Positions 16,809-24,926 of a stretch of 64,000 bases of DNA are shown here, in pieces (the first letter of the stretch is position 1; every line of letters starts with the position of its first letter). This stretch comes from Pontiella sulfatireligans. Its GTDB lineage: Bacteria > Verrucomicrobiota > Kiritimatiellia > Kiritimatiellales > Pontiellaceae. Where the stretch lies: positions 1,116,001-1,180,000 of the forward strand of contig NZ_CAAHFH010000001.1 in NCBI RefSeq assembly GCF_900890705.1, written 5' to 3'. The notes beneath the pieces were generated by a model, which did not search any database, was not told the DNA's origin, and was given only the letters and a program-made list of their open reading frames with translations. The position numbers and the translations under genes were made by a program.

Positions 16809-18419
16809 TTAATCTGCGCTCACGATAAACAGGCCGACACCGTTCGGACTGACCTTAACCGAAAAGTTGTCGCCATACGCTCCCACGTCTATGCCACGCC
16901 ATACATCATGAACATCCTGAGTACAGCACAGACCGAGTTCATGAAATTCGACGGCAATGACGGCTTCGGCGTCCGGATTGGTGTTAAAGACAGCAACCGC
17001 TTTAGATCCATCCACCAGCTTCTTTACCAGGATCACTTCTTCGTTCTTGTTGCGGACAACTTCCGCCACGTGCCCCAGTTCGTCCTGATTAATATTCAGG
17101 ACTTCCGCATTCGCGAGTAAGCTCACCGTGAAATCGTCGATTTGCCCAATATTACAGGAAAAGACCATCGGCGCACAAATCATCGACCAGAGCGTGACGT
17201 ATTGATAGCGTTGGTTGGTATTCAGAATGATCTCATGCGTCGGATCCAACATCTTATCATGATCCCTGATCTTATGGATATACAGGTAGTCCGGATCATT
17301 CCATTGACCGGGCTTGCTATACTCGCGAAGGGACGTCGCATGCATCAGGGCCCGATCAAAATAGGTCTTTAACGTGGCATTCAGATCCCTGCTGGTTCTC
17401 CAAGTCGTCATCCCAATGGCCGGCCCCCATTTCCAAGGGTCATTTCGCGCATGGACATTATAGACAATGTCCCGATCCTGCGCAATGAGTGCCTCCGACA
17501 TCGGTCGCCAGAATTCGACCTGCTGATAATTGGGGTCTTCTGCCAACTTATCTTTCCAGAGACCTACACCGGAGCACATGTCATATTTCAGGAAATCAAA
17601 TCCCCATTTGGCGTAGGTTGCCGCATCCTGTGCTTCATGACCATAGGATCCAACAAAGCCCTGGCAGGTGGTCGGCCCGGGGCCGCTATAAAGACCCGCT
17701 TTCAGGCCCTTGCTGTGAATATAGTCGGTCATCGCTTTCATGTCCGGAAACGAACGGTTCGCCAACACCTCGCCATTCGCATCCCTCACCTCACCGACCA
17801 CTGGACGAAAGTCAAAGCCCTCGTGCTTGATGAGCTTCTTCTCGGGGCGGTTTTTAAACTTTTCAGGAGCAATGCGCATCCAACAATCATCGATGCCTAG
17901 ATATTGATAGCCGACATCGGCCAAACCACGTTCCACAAAAATATCCGCTGCGTTGCGCATCAACTGATCACTCACCACGAGCATGTGCCCACCCCACGTG
18001 TTCCATCCGGTAGGCGGCGTGAGGGCGATTTTATCGCCAACAACCAGCTTGTAGGCACGCGAAGCTTTCCCGTGTGCATTCTTTGCGATGAACATCATCT
18101 TGTAGTCACCCTTCGCTGCGGGTGCCACACCGGTAATAATCCCCTGCTCGGCATCCAGCGCAAGTCCCTTGGGCAATCCCTTAACCTTAAAAGAAATCGG
18201 ACGCTCGCCTTGGCAGGGAATACGATACACAAACTTCTTACCCGGTCGCACACCATAAACTTTAGGGCCATTAATCGCCGGCACGGCTTCTGGATCGGGA
18301 GTCAGGATCTCTTTTTCTCCCGTTGTCGCATCATATACCTGCGCATTGGCAACCAACATTGAGCCGCCCAATATCAGCAGCGATATCCATCGTGTACTAC
18401 CTGTTTTCATTTTCATCAT
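16809..18419 (-). CDS. Exported GH27-like alpha-galactosidase with N-terminal Ig-like domain
   Basis: 536 residues from the ATG at 18417-18419, preceded by GGAG at 6 nt spacing; the frame opens earlier at 18491. Seen: signal peptide, an Ig-like region (GERPISFKVKGLPKGLALD, GDYKMMFIAKNAHG) in the first 130 residues, then PPTGWNTWGGH, YQYLGIDDCW, GLKAGLYSGPGPTTC, FDFLKYDMCSG and GQWNDPDYL. In GH27 the Asp of KYD is the nucleophile and the Asp of WNDPD the acid/base; both are present. The enzyme should release alpha-linked galactose or a related sugar outside the cytoplasm. It lies 16 bp after the sulfatase upstream and 28 bp before the next one, forming an operon that suggests a sulfated galactan-type substrate; this is inference. 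Confidence 0.88.
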   Translation of the reverse strand: MMKMKTGSTRWISLLILGGSMLVANAQVYDATTGEKEILTPDPEAVPAINGPKVYGVRPGKKFVYRIPCQGERPISFKVKGLPKGLALDAEQGIITGVAPAAKGDYKMMFIAKNAHGKASRAYKLVVGDKIALTPPTGWNTWGGHMLVVSDQLMRNAADIFVERGLADVGYQYLGIDDCWMRIAPEKFKNRPEKKLIKHEGFDFRPVVGEVRDANGEVLANRSFPDMKAMTDYIHSKGLKAGLYSGPGPTTCQGFVGSYGHEAQDAATYAKWGFDFLKYDMCSGVGLWKDKLAEDPNYQQVEFWRPMSEALIAQDRDIVYNVHARNDPWKWGPAIGMTTWRTSRDLNATLKTYFDRALMHATSLREYSKPGQWNDPDYLYIHKIRDHDKMLDPTHEIILNTNQRYQYVTLWSMICAPMVFSCNIGQIDDFTVSLLANAEVLNINQDELGHVAEVVRNKNEEVILVKKLVDGSKAVAVFNTNPDAEAVIAVEFHELGLCCTQDVHDVWRGIDVGAYGDNFSVKVSPNGVGLFIVSAD

Positions 18420-18435
18420 CTTCAGCTCCAAATTA

Positions 18436-19911
18436 TCATTTCTTCTTCTGTTTTGACCGGTTTTTTCCACGCGGATAGTTGTCGAACACATCGCCCTGCC
18501 CGAACATGCGTGGGTCTTTCTGTGCCGTCAGTTCCGCTTCCATCTGTTTGCGCAGTTTGGCTTTCAATGCGGCATATTCCGGGTTGGCCGCCAAATTGGA
18601 CATGCAGTGCGGGTCGTCCTGAATTTGATACAGCTCTTCCTCTCGGCGCAGGCCAAAGCTTAATTCATAATAGGGATATTCCTCATCGCCCGGCATCAGG
18701 TCGGTCAGATAGCTTTTCGTTGGAGAATTATCGGTGTCTTTCAGCCCCATCTCCGGGTTTCCGCACGGCCAGCGTTCGGGTTTGATATTGTGAACGTAAA
18801 GGAATTCTTTGGTGCGGATGGCCCGGACGGGATAGCCCACATCATTCGGTCGGGTCTTATCCGTCCGCTCCCGTCCGAGCAGGACATGATCGCGGGTCGG
18901 ATCGATCCAGCCGGACTGCGTTGAGCGCAACAGGTCCAGAAAACTTTTCCCCGTCATCTGCTCATGCGGCTCCATGCCGGCAACGGTCATGAAGGTCGGG
19001 GCCACATCCGGGAAGCCGACAAAATCATTAATCACCCGGCCCGGCTGAATAACGCCCTTCCAGTACGCCACCATCGGAATGTGGAACGCCTCTTCATACA
19101 TCTGACTCTTAACGCGCGGGAACGGCATCCCGTGATCCGATGTCGCAATGATCAGCGTATTCTCCAGCAGCCCGCGCTCCTCCAGCGCCTGGATCGCCAG
19201 CCCGAGATGACGGTCGAACCATTTGACTTCGGCGGCGTAATCCAGCAAATCGCTGCGGATCATTTCGTTGTCTGGGAAAAACGGCGGCACGATGGCATCC
19301 TCAAGCTTCATCCCTTCTTTCTTCCACAGGGTGCCCTTGGCGTACCCGCGATGCGGTTCATGCGTGCCCAGCCAGAAACAGAACGGGGTATCGGCCGGCT
19401 TCTGATCGAGGAAGACTTCAAAATTGGCCGCATAGTCTTTATCGCTAATGCCTTTATGCGGCGGCGTCAACAGGTTGTCGTTATAAGCTTTTCCGGCCGG
19501 GTTATCTTCACCGCTGTATTCGCCGGGCGCCCAGCCCTTACCGGTAAACCCCACATAAAAACCGGCATCCTTCAGCAAGTGCGGATACCATTTAAACTTG
19601 TCAGGAAAGGCCGAATTATGATTACAGGCCTCTTCCAGCTGCCAGGTGTAACGCCCCGTTACCAGACAGGCCCGCGCCGGAGAACATTTCGGATTGCAGT
19701 TGTAGGCATTGCGGAAAAGCGCGCCCTCTTCCGCCAACCGGTCAAACGCCGGTGTTTCGACAACGGTTCCGCCGTAGGCTCCAAAGGAGACCATCGAGGC
19801 ATCGTCCGCAATGCAAAACAGAATATTGGGTCTCGCTTCCACCGCAGCGAAAGCCGTTGTCATCACGGTTTGCACAACCACACAGGCGGTAAAGATCAAC
19901 CTAAGATTCAT
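18436..19911 (-). CDS. Exported sulfatase, heparan N-sulfatase-like
   Basis: 491 residues from the ATG at 19909-19911, chosen for its signal peptide and ribosome binding site (AAAGGGAA); the frame opens at 19956. Seen: RPNILFCIADDAS, formylglycine motif CSPAR with Cys76, TGRYTWQLEEA, GKGWAPGEY, LGTHEPHRGY, TSDHGMPFPR. The CSPAR motif and the ADDAS start fit the N-sulfoglucosamine sulfohydrolase-like branch of S1 sulfatases. The signal peptide (pattern MNLxLxxTACVVVQxVxTT) and the DNA upstream match those of the unrelated GH127 gene. The C-terminus is polybasic (KNRSKQKKK). It is the first gene of the sulfatase/GH27/sulfatase unit. Confidence 0.92.
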   Translation of the reverse strand: MNLRLIFTACVVVQTVMTTAFAAVEARPNILFCIADDASMVSFGAYGGTVVETPAFDRLAEEGALFRNAYNCNPKCSPARACLVTGRYTWQLEEACNHNSAFPDKFKWYPHLLKDAGFYVGFTGKGWAPGEYSGEDNPAGKAYNDNLLTPPHKGISDKDYAANFEVFLDQKPADTPFCFWLGTHEPHRGYAKGTLWKKEGMKLEDAIVPPFFPDNEMIRSDLLDYAAEVKWFDRHLGLAIQALEERGLLENTLIIATSDHGMPFPRVKSQMYEEAFHIPMVAYWKGVIQPGRVINDFVGFPDVAPTFMTVAGMEPHEQMTGKSFLDLLRSTQSGWIDPTRDHVLLGRERTDKTRPNDVGYPVRAIRTKEFLYVHNIKPERWPCGNPEMGLKDTDNSPTKSYLTDLMPGDEEYPYYELSFGLRREEELYQIQDDPHCMSNLAANPEYAALKAKLRKQMEAELTAQKDPRMFGQGDVFDNYPRGKNRSKQKKK

Positions 19912-19981
19912 TTCATTCCCTTTCAGCTTAAAACGGCCATTCTTACTATCCTGCAAGAACTGTAAATTACGGGTTCAATGA

Positions 19982-20043
19982 GTTACTCCATCTTCCCTGC
20001 AAAATTGCCCGTCTAAATAGTAAAAAATAACACATCGTGTGAT
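19982..20043 (-). promoter_or_regulatory. Conserved upstream block of the sulfatase gene, copy 2
   Basis: This pairs with 13299-13360, with 38 of 40 bases identical in the core (19982-20021). It lies about 70 bp upstream of the sulfatase start at 19911, at the same distance and orientation as copy 1. Identity stops just beyond 20044. It is interpreted as a shared promoter, operator or leader. Confidence 0.6.
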
Positions 20044-20169
20044 CGCCCCATAGGATCACGCGGCGACCTGGTATTGGCAGACCTTCTGCAAAAACAGCTA
20101 CAGAAACACGGTTTAAATGAACGCCAAGCCAAAGCCCTTGGCTTTTTGTTGGCCTATGATAAATTCTGA
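20041..20169 (+). pseudogene. Possible gene relic: C-terminal fragment, AlbA_2/RecG-like
   Basis: A short open stretch reads LADLLQKQLQKHGLNERQAKAL and ends YDKF-stop. The GLNERQxKAL pattern resembles the C-terminal helical part of AlbA_2 (Schlafen-like) or Fic-type DNA-binding proteins. No start codon or N-terminal domain is present. It may be a remnant left by rearrangement next to the insertion sequence. From 20170 to 20482 nothing else is recognised. Confidence 0.25.
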
Positions 20170-20482
20170 GACAGAAGCGTTTACCTAACTGCGATTCAGG
20201 TGGAGGAACCTTAGGATGAATGATGAACGGCTGATAACCCCGGAATATCGTGACTGGCTGAAGCTTAGGTCGTTTAACGCACAAAATCGGGGTGCTTGAC
20301 GATACTTGCCTTCAATTCCGAGGTTTATTTGAGGACATAACAAGGAGGAGAGCCCAGAGTCCTCCTCCCGCCTCACTTCACGAAAACTTCATCAAGCCCC
20401 CGTGCAGTCTCCCTTCCTGTGCTACTCCACGCCGATGAACTCCAAGACCTTCCCCAAGCCCAACTCATTGACGCAATAGACA

Positions 20483-20518
20483 CAAAAAAAGCCCTCCCCA
20501 GCCGAAGCCAGAGCGGGC
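20483..20518 (-). terminator. Rho-independent terminator, minus strand
   Basis: On the minus strand a GC-rich stem of about 12 pairs (GCCCGCTCTGGC against GCTGGGGAGGGC, with a few G-T pairs and one mismatch, loop TTCG) is followed by seven T. It lies about 120 bp downstream of the IS1182 element and probably served a minus-strand gene upstream. Confidence 0.55.
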
Positions 20519-20636
20519 AGTCATTGTTCAGTTGTATTTTGGTTATTTTACGGTGATGAGATTCATAGGCTCACGACTTCCATGGGTCGCTTCAAGCTAG
20601 GCCTCCCGCTTCTCGACTCCAGCGTCATTCCAAGAG

Positions 20637-22172
20637 CTAGCAGTCTGTCGGAGTTAGAACCCCGCACTGGCGACATCCCGGCATGAACTTATCAAGTAAA
20701 AGAGGCAAAGGCCGGGCGAAGCAAGAAAATGTCTGAAAATACGCCCGAAAATGTGCCGACAGTGCATTGGCGTGCTGTTTTGCGGTTGCCGCCGGGTGTT
20801 TCGGGGCACGCGCCACCATGAGCTTGAATATTTTCTTTAGATTGTAGCTGAGGCAGACGAGGCTCCATTCGGTTTCGGCTTTCTCCTTCCCCCTCATCGA
20901 GAAGCGGCGGAAGCCGAGCACTTCCTTGATAACCCCGAAAACGGGTTCGACGGTTTGCTTGCGCTGCTTGTAGAGCGCCTTCCCTTCGGGGGTCTTGAGA
21001 CGGTAGGCCATCTGTTCCTTGATGGGTGCGCCAGGTGGCGGAGGGGTCGGCAGCGGTTGCTTCTCGAGGTCGGCAACGCTGACGTGGTGCGAGCCTTTGG
21101 CCATGGCGCTGTACACCGTCGGCCCGCCACCGGTTTCGGCGTCTTTGACGGCCTTCTCACTGTAGTAGCCGGTATCGGTCAATACGCTTTCCGGAGTGGC
21201 CGCTTCCTCAGGAATGCTTGCGAGAACAGGATTGAGCTGCTCTTTGTCATTGGGCGCATCGGTGACGAGCTGACCAACGATGAGATAGGTTTCGGTGTCT
21301 ACGGCGGCCTGCGCGTTGTAGGCCTGTTCGAAGTGGCTGCCGTTGCCGGCCTTCATGATGCGGCTTTCGGGGTCGGTAAAATTGTATTGCTTCTTATCCG
21401 GCGGCTCTGCGGATGGAGGTTTAGGTTCTTTTCCCCGCGGTTTCTTGTTTTTACGCTTTTCCTCGAAGGCCGTTTTCTTCTCTTCGTACTCGGCCTGCTT
21501 TTGCTTGCGCTCCTCTTCGTAGCGCGCCTTGATCACTGCCCGGGCGTGCTCCAGGCTCTTGATGCGGTCTTCGCGCCGGACGATTTCGTCCGGGATGCTC
21601 AGCCCGTCATCAAGCGGGACGTTATCGACCTGCTCGGCTTTGGCGGCGAGTTGTTCGACTTCCTTGCGCAGCAGTTCGACCTGCTCGCCGGCATGCTTGT
21701 AGCTGACAGCGGAATGCTTGCTGGCACTGGCTTTGATCTTGGTGCCATCGACGCTCACGGTGCCGACCTTTTTGAGACCGGCGGTTTCCTGCGCCATGAG
21801 CAGCACCCGTACAAAAGCCTTTTCGAACAGCTCGCGGTTCGTGCGGCGAAAGGCACAGATCGTGTCATGATCGGGATGCAGGCTGCCGCCGCAGATGTAG
21901 CGAACGATGACGTCCGACCAGGTCGCATCCTCGATCCCGCGCGAGGAGAAGCGGCCCGTGGCGTAGCAATAGATCAGCAGAGTCAGCATCATGCGCGGCG
22001 GATACTGCTCGTCGCCGGTTCCCCGAAGGTTGAAGCGGAAGTCTCCAGCGGGAAGCCGGTCCACCGCATCGATCAGGAAATGCACAATGTGCTTCTGAGG
22101 AATCCAGTCGCGCAGGTCTGGCGGAAGCAGCATCGGGGTGTCGCGGTCGAGGTTCTTGAGTCGTGTGGCCAT
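20637..22172 (-). CDS. IS1182-family DDE transposase
   Basis: 511 residues from the ATG at 22170-22172, which has AAGGAAG just upstream; the frame opens at 22208. Seen: N-terminal LPPDLRDWIPQKHIVHFLIDAVD, YPPRMMLTLLIYCYATGRFSSR, then the likely catalytic residues in VGTVSVDGTKIKA (D), VLTDTGYYSEKA (D) and QTVEPVFGVIKEVLG (E). A charged coiled stretch (about 170-270) lies between the first and second Asp. It mobilises its element by cut-and-paste or copy transposition. The terminal stop TAG is formed by the outermost bases of the inverted repeat. The gene appears intact. Confidence 0.9.
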   Translation of the reverse strand: MATRLKNLDRDTPMLLPPDLRDWIPQKHIVHFLIDAVDRLPAGDFRFNLRGTGDEQYPPRMMLTLLIYCYATGRFSSRGIEDATWSDVIVRYICGGSLHPDHDTICAFRRTNRELFEKAFVRVLLMAQETAGLKKVGTVSVDGTKIKASASKHSAVSYKHAGEQVELLRKEVEQLAAKAEQVDNVPLDDGLSIPDEIVRREDRIKSLEHARAVIKARYEEERKQKQAEYEEKKTAFEEKRKNKKPRGKEPKPPSAEPPDKKQYNFTDPESRIMKAGNGSHFEQAYNAQAAVDTETYLIVGQLVTDAPNDKEQLNPVLASIPEEAATPESVLTDTGYYSEKAVKDAETGGGPTVYSAMAKGSHHVSVADLEKQPLPTPPPPGAPIKEQMAYRLKTPEGKALYKQRKQTVEPVFGVIKEVLGFRRFSMRGKEKAETEWSLVCLSYNLKKIFKLMVARAPKHPAATAKQHANALSAHFRAYFQTFSCFARPLPLLLDKFMPGCRQCGVLTPTDC

Positions 22173-22261
22173 CACTTCCTTTTGGTTAAGACAGGCATAG
22201 ACTGGCACAGTCTCATAAATATTGAAATATTATTCGCAAGCTAAGTCCGACAGACTGCTAG
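20637..22261 (-). mobile_element. IS1182-family insertion sequence
   Basis: About 1.6 kb, bounded by imperfect 21-bp inverted repeats: CTAGCAGTCTGTCGGA plus TTAG at 20637-20657, and its complement at 22241-22261, with one mismatch. CTAG is at both outer edges and may be a 4-bp target duplication. It contains one transposase gene on the minus strand whose stop codon lies in the terminal repeat. The element has cut the minus-strand region downstream of an attC-like site, so it landed in the cassette-like array. Confidence 0.85.
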
Positions 22262-22390
22262 AGGTTGCTCCATCTAGTTCATGTTCTGAAGTGCTGTACT
22301 TGCACTGCCCTAAAACGGCTTGCGTAAAGCCATCTGAAAAATGCAAAAAATCTGTTGTAATGGGTAAGCCGTGTCTGTGCCTTGTACGTT

Positions 22391-22435
22391 GCCTTACTCG
22401 ACGGGCGTTGTCCAAGTAGGCTCTACCCATTAGGC
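22391..22435 (-). repeat. attC-like recombination site C
   Basis: The plus strand runs from GCCTTAC to ATTAGGC, with AAGTAGGC inside. The same outer pattern, RCCTTAY ... RTTRGRY, bounds sites at 23200-23255 and 25124-25181. It begins 19 bp after the stop of the 83-residue gene on the minus strand, where an attC would sit. Flanking TAATGGGTA (about 22356) and TACCCATTA (22424-22432) add an outer inverted repeat. It is the most degenerate of the set. Confidence 0.35.
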
Positions 22436-22454
22436 TGAACGGGCCTATCGAAAG

Positions 22455-22706
22455 TCAGTTTCTTACTTGACGGACAACCTCAGATGGCTGGTTGGGATTT
22501 TTTTCGGTTGTTTTGTTGTATTTGATGAACGCATGGGTTCCGTGAATGAGCATGGCTATGCCGAAAAGGAGGAGCAACTGCTTGTTGTATTTTCGGATAA
22601 AGCTACTGCCATTACTTCTATCATTCTTTCTTAAAAACGATAGGGCGATCGCAAAAACACCAACTGATGTTTCATATATAACGTGGGCTATTTCTCCAGT
22701 TTCCAT
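22455..22706 (-). CDS. Small hypothetical membrane protein (cassette-like gene)
   Basis: 83 residues, not recognised. Seen: two hydrophobic stretches (VIYETSVGVFAIALSFL near 9-25 and QLLLLFGIAMLIHGTHAFI near 43-61) separated by a basic loop, and a polar C-terminus, which suggests two transmembrane helices. The start follows an attC-like hairpin by about 17 bp and the stop precedes another by 19 bp, as in a promoterless gene cassette. A weak AGAAG lies upstream. The region is visibly more AT-rich than the core genes around it. Confidence 0.55.
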   Translation of the reverse strand: METGEIAHVIYETSVGVFAIALSFLRKNDRSNGSSFIRKYNKQLLLLFGIAMLIHGTHAFIKYNKTTEKNPNQPSEVVRQVRN

Positions 22707-22723
22707 TTTTCTTATTCTTCTGA

Positions 22724-22794
22724 TCCCAACGTTGAGGTCTCAGGACCGGAGGGAAGCGAATCGCCCCTTCGGGTACTGAGCACCCAGTTGTTAC
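22724..22794 (-). repeat. attC-like recombination site D
   Basis: On the minus strand the site begins AACAACT and ends CAACGTTGGGA, close to the attC core GTTRRRY. Between them lies a long imperfect hairpin pairing CTCAG with CTGAG, ACC with GGT and GGG with CCC. It starts 2 bp after the stop of the PNPOx-like gene and ends 17 bp before the start of the 83-residue gene, the place expected for an attC between two cassettes. Confidence 0.45.
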
Positions 22795-22796
22795 TC

Positions 22797-23174
22797 CTAT
22801 AAAAGTTTCTCGGCACCCGAATAGACCTCTTCTATTTTCAATGCTACTGCTGCATGACCCGGATGCTGTTCTGGATTCCATTTTTTCATATTTTCGAAGA
22901 CATCACCTTCCTTGTAGCATTCAATGCTCCCCTTAACCTGGAACGCCTTGTCCTCGTTAGTCATAAACAGAATGGAGCCTTTGCTCCCTGCGAGAATATT
23001 GTTTCGTGTTTTATCGAAATAGTTATCCGCAACCACTATTGTGTCTTCACCGAATTTACTCACACAAGTAACATAGATGGTGTTGGGAACCCCGTTCTTA
23101 TCCACAGTGCTGAATATGGCAGGATCTTTCCGATTATCCCATGCTTTGCTGACGTCTTCTGGTAATACTGACAT
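22797..23174 (-). CDS. Pyridoxamine 5'-phosphate oxidase-like FMN-binding protein
   Basis: 125 residues. Seen: AIFSTVDKNGVPNTIYVTCV, then EDTIVVADNYFDKTRNNIL and AFQVKGSIECYKEGD, the split-barrel pattern of the PNPOx-like FMN-binding family (general stress protein/HugZ-like small members). Flavin binding is expected; the substrate is unknown and true PNPO activity is unlikely in such a short form. It has an excellent ribosome binding site (AAGGAG, 6 nt spacing). It lies between attC-like sites A and D in the orientation of a gene cassette. Small PNPOx-like proteins are common cargo of mobile cassettes. Confidence 0.75.
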   Translation of the reverse strand: MSVLPEDVSKAWDNRKDPAIFSTVDKNGVPNTIYVTCVSKFGEDTIVVADNYFDKTRNNILAGSKGSILFMTNEDKAFQVKGSIECYKEGDVFENMKKWNPEQHPGHAAVALKIEEVYSGAEKLL

Positions 23175-23199
23175 ATCTTTCTCCTTCTTTATGGCATAG

Positions 23200-23255
23200 A
23201 CCTTACGCCGAAACGGGTAGCGCTTCGGCCTACTTGTTTTATTGCTTGGTTAGGT
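23200..23255 (-). repeat. attC-like recombination site A
   Basis: On the minus strand it starts with a perfect ACCTAAC (attC R'' consensus RYYYAAC) and ends GTAAGGT (one mismatch from GTTRRRY). The inner arms GCCGAA and TTCGGC can pair. Aligned with site B (25124-25181) it shares AAC-AAGC-ATAA-CAAGT, GGCCGAAG and TAAGGT. It ends 26 bp before the PNPOx-like start codon. The 23175-23343 gap holds nothing else. Confidence 0.5.
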
Positions 23256-23343
23256 TACTCCCCTTTACCTAGCGGAGCTTGGTGGGGATTGGGCATTTTT
23301 TATTTTTCATCTGCTCGATCCTTGAACTAATTAGTCCAAGTTG

Positions 23344-24926
23344 GTAACTACTCAGGTAGTTTGAGTCTTCATTTCCAGCCTCCTCCAGAAAAATGCATTT
23401 TAGGGCAGCCTAGAAGCCCCGAATACTCTATGAATGCGGCATGAAGAAGCCTGCGCACGCAACAGCCAGCCAGCCGGAGCCCCCCGCCATGACGCGCGAA
23501 GACGCGCTGGCGGTTTTCCGGCTCGGCCCGGATGCCGTCGCCGACGTGCTTCTCGGGATGGATGAGCGGATCCGCGCGCAGGACGCGCGCATTGCCAAGC
23601 TTGAGGGCATGATGGCGAAGAACTCGCGCAACAGTTCGAAGCCGCCTTCTTCCGACGGCCTCGCGAAGCCCGCGCCCAAGAGCCTCCGGAAGAAATCCGG
23701 GCGCAAGCCGGGCGGGCAGCAGGGGCACCCGGGCGGCACGCTTGAACGCCGCAAGAATCCGGACGTGGTGGAAGCCCACCGCGTAAACCGCTGCGAAAAG
23801 TGCGGTTGCGATCTGCGCAACGAAAAGGCGCAAGGAATGGAACAACGGCAGGTGTTTGATATCCCGCCCGTCGAACTCCTCGTCACCGAGCACCAGGCCG
23901 AGGTGAAGCAATGCGCCTGCGGCCACACCACCACGGCCGCTTTTCCTGAGGGGGTTGTCGCACCGGTGCAATACGGCCCGCGCATCAAGGCAACGGCCAT
24001 CTACCTCAACGGATACCAGCTCCTCCCGTACGCCCGTCTGTGCGAGACCCTGCGCGACCTTTTCAACACCCCCCTCTCCGAGGGAACGCTCGCGAACATG
24101 GTTCGCCAGGCCGGGCGGCTCGCGCAGGGCAGCGTCGACGGGATCCGCGATGCCCTCGGTGCGGCGGCGGTGGTTCATTTCGACGAAACCGGCATGCGGC
24201 GGAACGGGAAAACCAACTGGATGCACTGCGCAAGCACGCCGACGATGAGCCTCTTCACGCTCCACAACAGACGGGGAATGGAGGCGATGGACGCCGCCGG
24301 CGTCCTGCCCGGATTCGCGGGCACCGCCGTTCACGACTACTGGAAATCCTACTACCACTACAAATGTTCCCACGCGCTTTGCAACGCCCACCACCTGCGT
24401 GATCTAACCTACATCCACGAGCAAATGGAACAGCCATGGGCGGAAGAAGCCATCGGAACCCTGCTGTCGATCAAGGAAGGCGTCGAGGCGGCCAAGGCGG
24501 CGGGATCCGCCGCCCTTGCGCCCGACACGCTCCGAGATTTCGAACAACGCTGGCAGCAAGTCCTCGACCAGGGCTACGCCGCCAACCCCGACCCGCCTCC
24601 GCCCAAGAAGAAAAAGCGAGGGCCTCCCGCGAAAGGAAAGGCCCGCAACCTCGTCGAACGCTTCGACCACCGCCGGCGCGAAGTCCTCGCCTTCATGCAT
24701 GACTTCGATATCCCTTTCGACAACAACCTCGCCGAACGCGACCTGCGCATGAACAAGGTGAAGCAAAAGATCTCCGGTTGCTTCCGCGACACAGGACATT
24801 CCGAAGACTTCTGCCGGATCCGCAGCTACATCTGCACGGCGCGCAAGAATACGACCGGTGCTTTCGAGGCGCTTTCCGGCTTATTCCAAGCTCACCCGGC
24901 TATGTCGGCAGCACCTGAGTAGTTAC
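23344..24926 (+). mobile_element. IS66-family insertion sequence (tnpC only)
   Basis: 1583 bp with terminal inverted repeats GTAACTACTCAGGT (23344-23357 and the complement at 24913-24926) and a perfect 8-bp target duplication CCAAGTTG (23336-23343 and 24927-24934). GTAA ends and 8-bp duplications are typical of the IS66 family. No tnpA or tnpB accompanies the transposase, as in ISBst12-like members. It inserted at the very 3' end of a small minus-strand cassette-like gene. The perfect duplication suggests a fairly recent insertion. Confidence 0.92.
23441..24922 (+). CDS. tnpC: IS66-family transposase (TnpC)
   Basis: 493 residues, full length. Seen: helical N-terminus (ALAVFRLGPDAVADVLLGMDERI), the family hallmark NSRNSSKPPSSDGL, a GRKPGGQQGHPGG stretch, a zinc-finger-like CEKCGCDL ... 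QCACGH, and catalytic regions VVHFDETGMRR (D), AVHDYWKSYYHYKCSHALCNAHHLRDL (D) and FDNNLAERDLRMNKVKQKISG (E). The frame looks intact, and its TAG stop lies in the right inverted repeat. GC-richer than the cassette-like DNA on both sides, consistent with arrival from elsewhere. Confidence 0.93.
   Translation: MKKPAHATASQPEPPAMTREDALAVFRLGPDAVADVLLGMDERIRAQDARIAKLEGMMAKNSRNSSKPPSSDGLAKPAPKSLRKKSGRKPGGQQGHPGGTLERRKNPDVVEAHRVNRCEKCGCDLRNEKAQGMEQRQVFDIPPVELLVTEHQAEVKQCACGHTTTAAFPEGVVAPVQYGPRIKATAIYLNGYQLLPYARLCETLRDLFNTPLSEGTLANMVRQAGRLAQGSVDGIRDALGAAAVVHFDETGMRRNGKTNWMHCASTPTMSLFTLHNRRGMEAMDAAGVLPGFAGTAVHDYWKSYYHYKCSHALCNAHHLRDLTYIHEQMEQPWAEEAIGTLLSIKEGVEAAKAAGSAALAPDTLRDFEQRWQQVLDQGYAANPDPPPPKKKKRGPPAKGKARNLVERFDHRRREVLAFMHDFDIPFDNNLAERDLRMNKVKQKISGCFRDTGHSEDFCRIRSYICTARKNTTGAFEALSGLFQAHPAMSAAPE

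Noticed and set aside
20955..22244. 429-codon open frame antisense to the IS1182 transposase
   Set aside because: It mirrors the transposase codons and has no recognisable domain; the minus-strand frame has clear DDE motifs.
23369..24394. 341-codon frame antisense to the IS66 transposase
   Set aside because: Shadow of a GC-rich gene; the plus-strand frame carries all the IS66 hallmarks.
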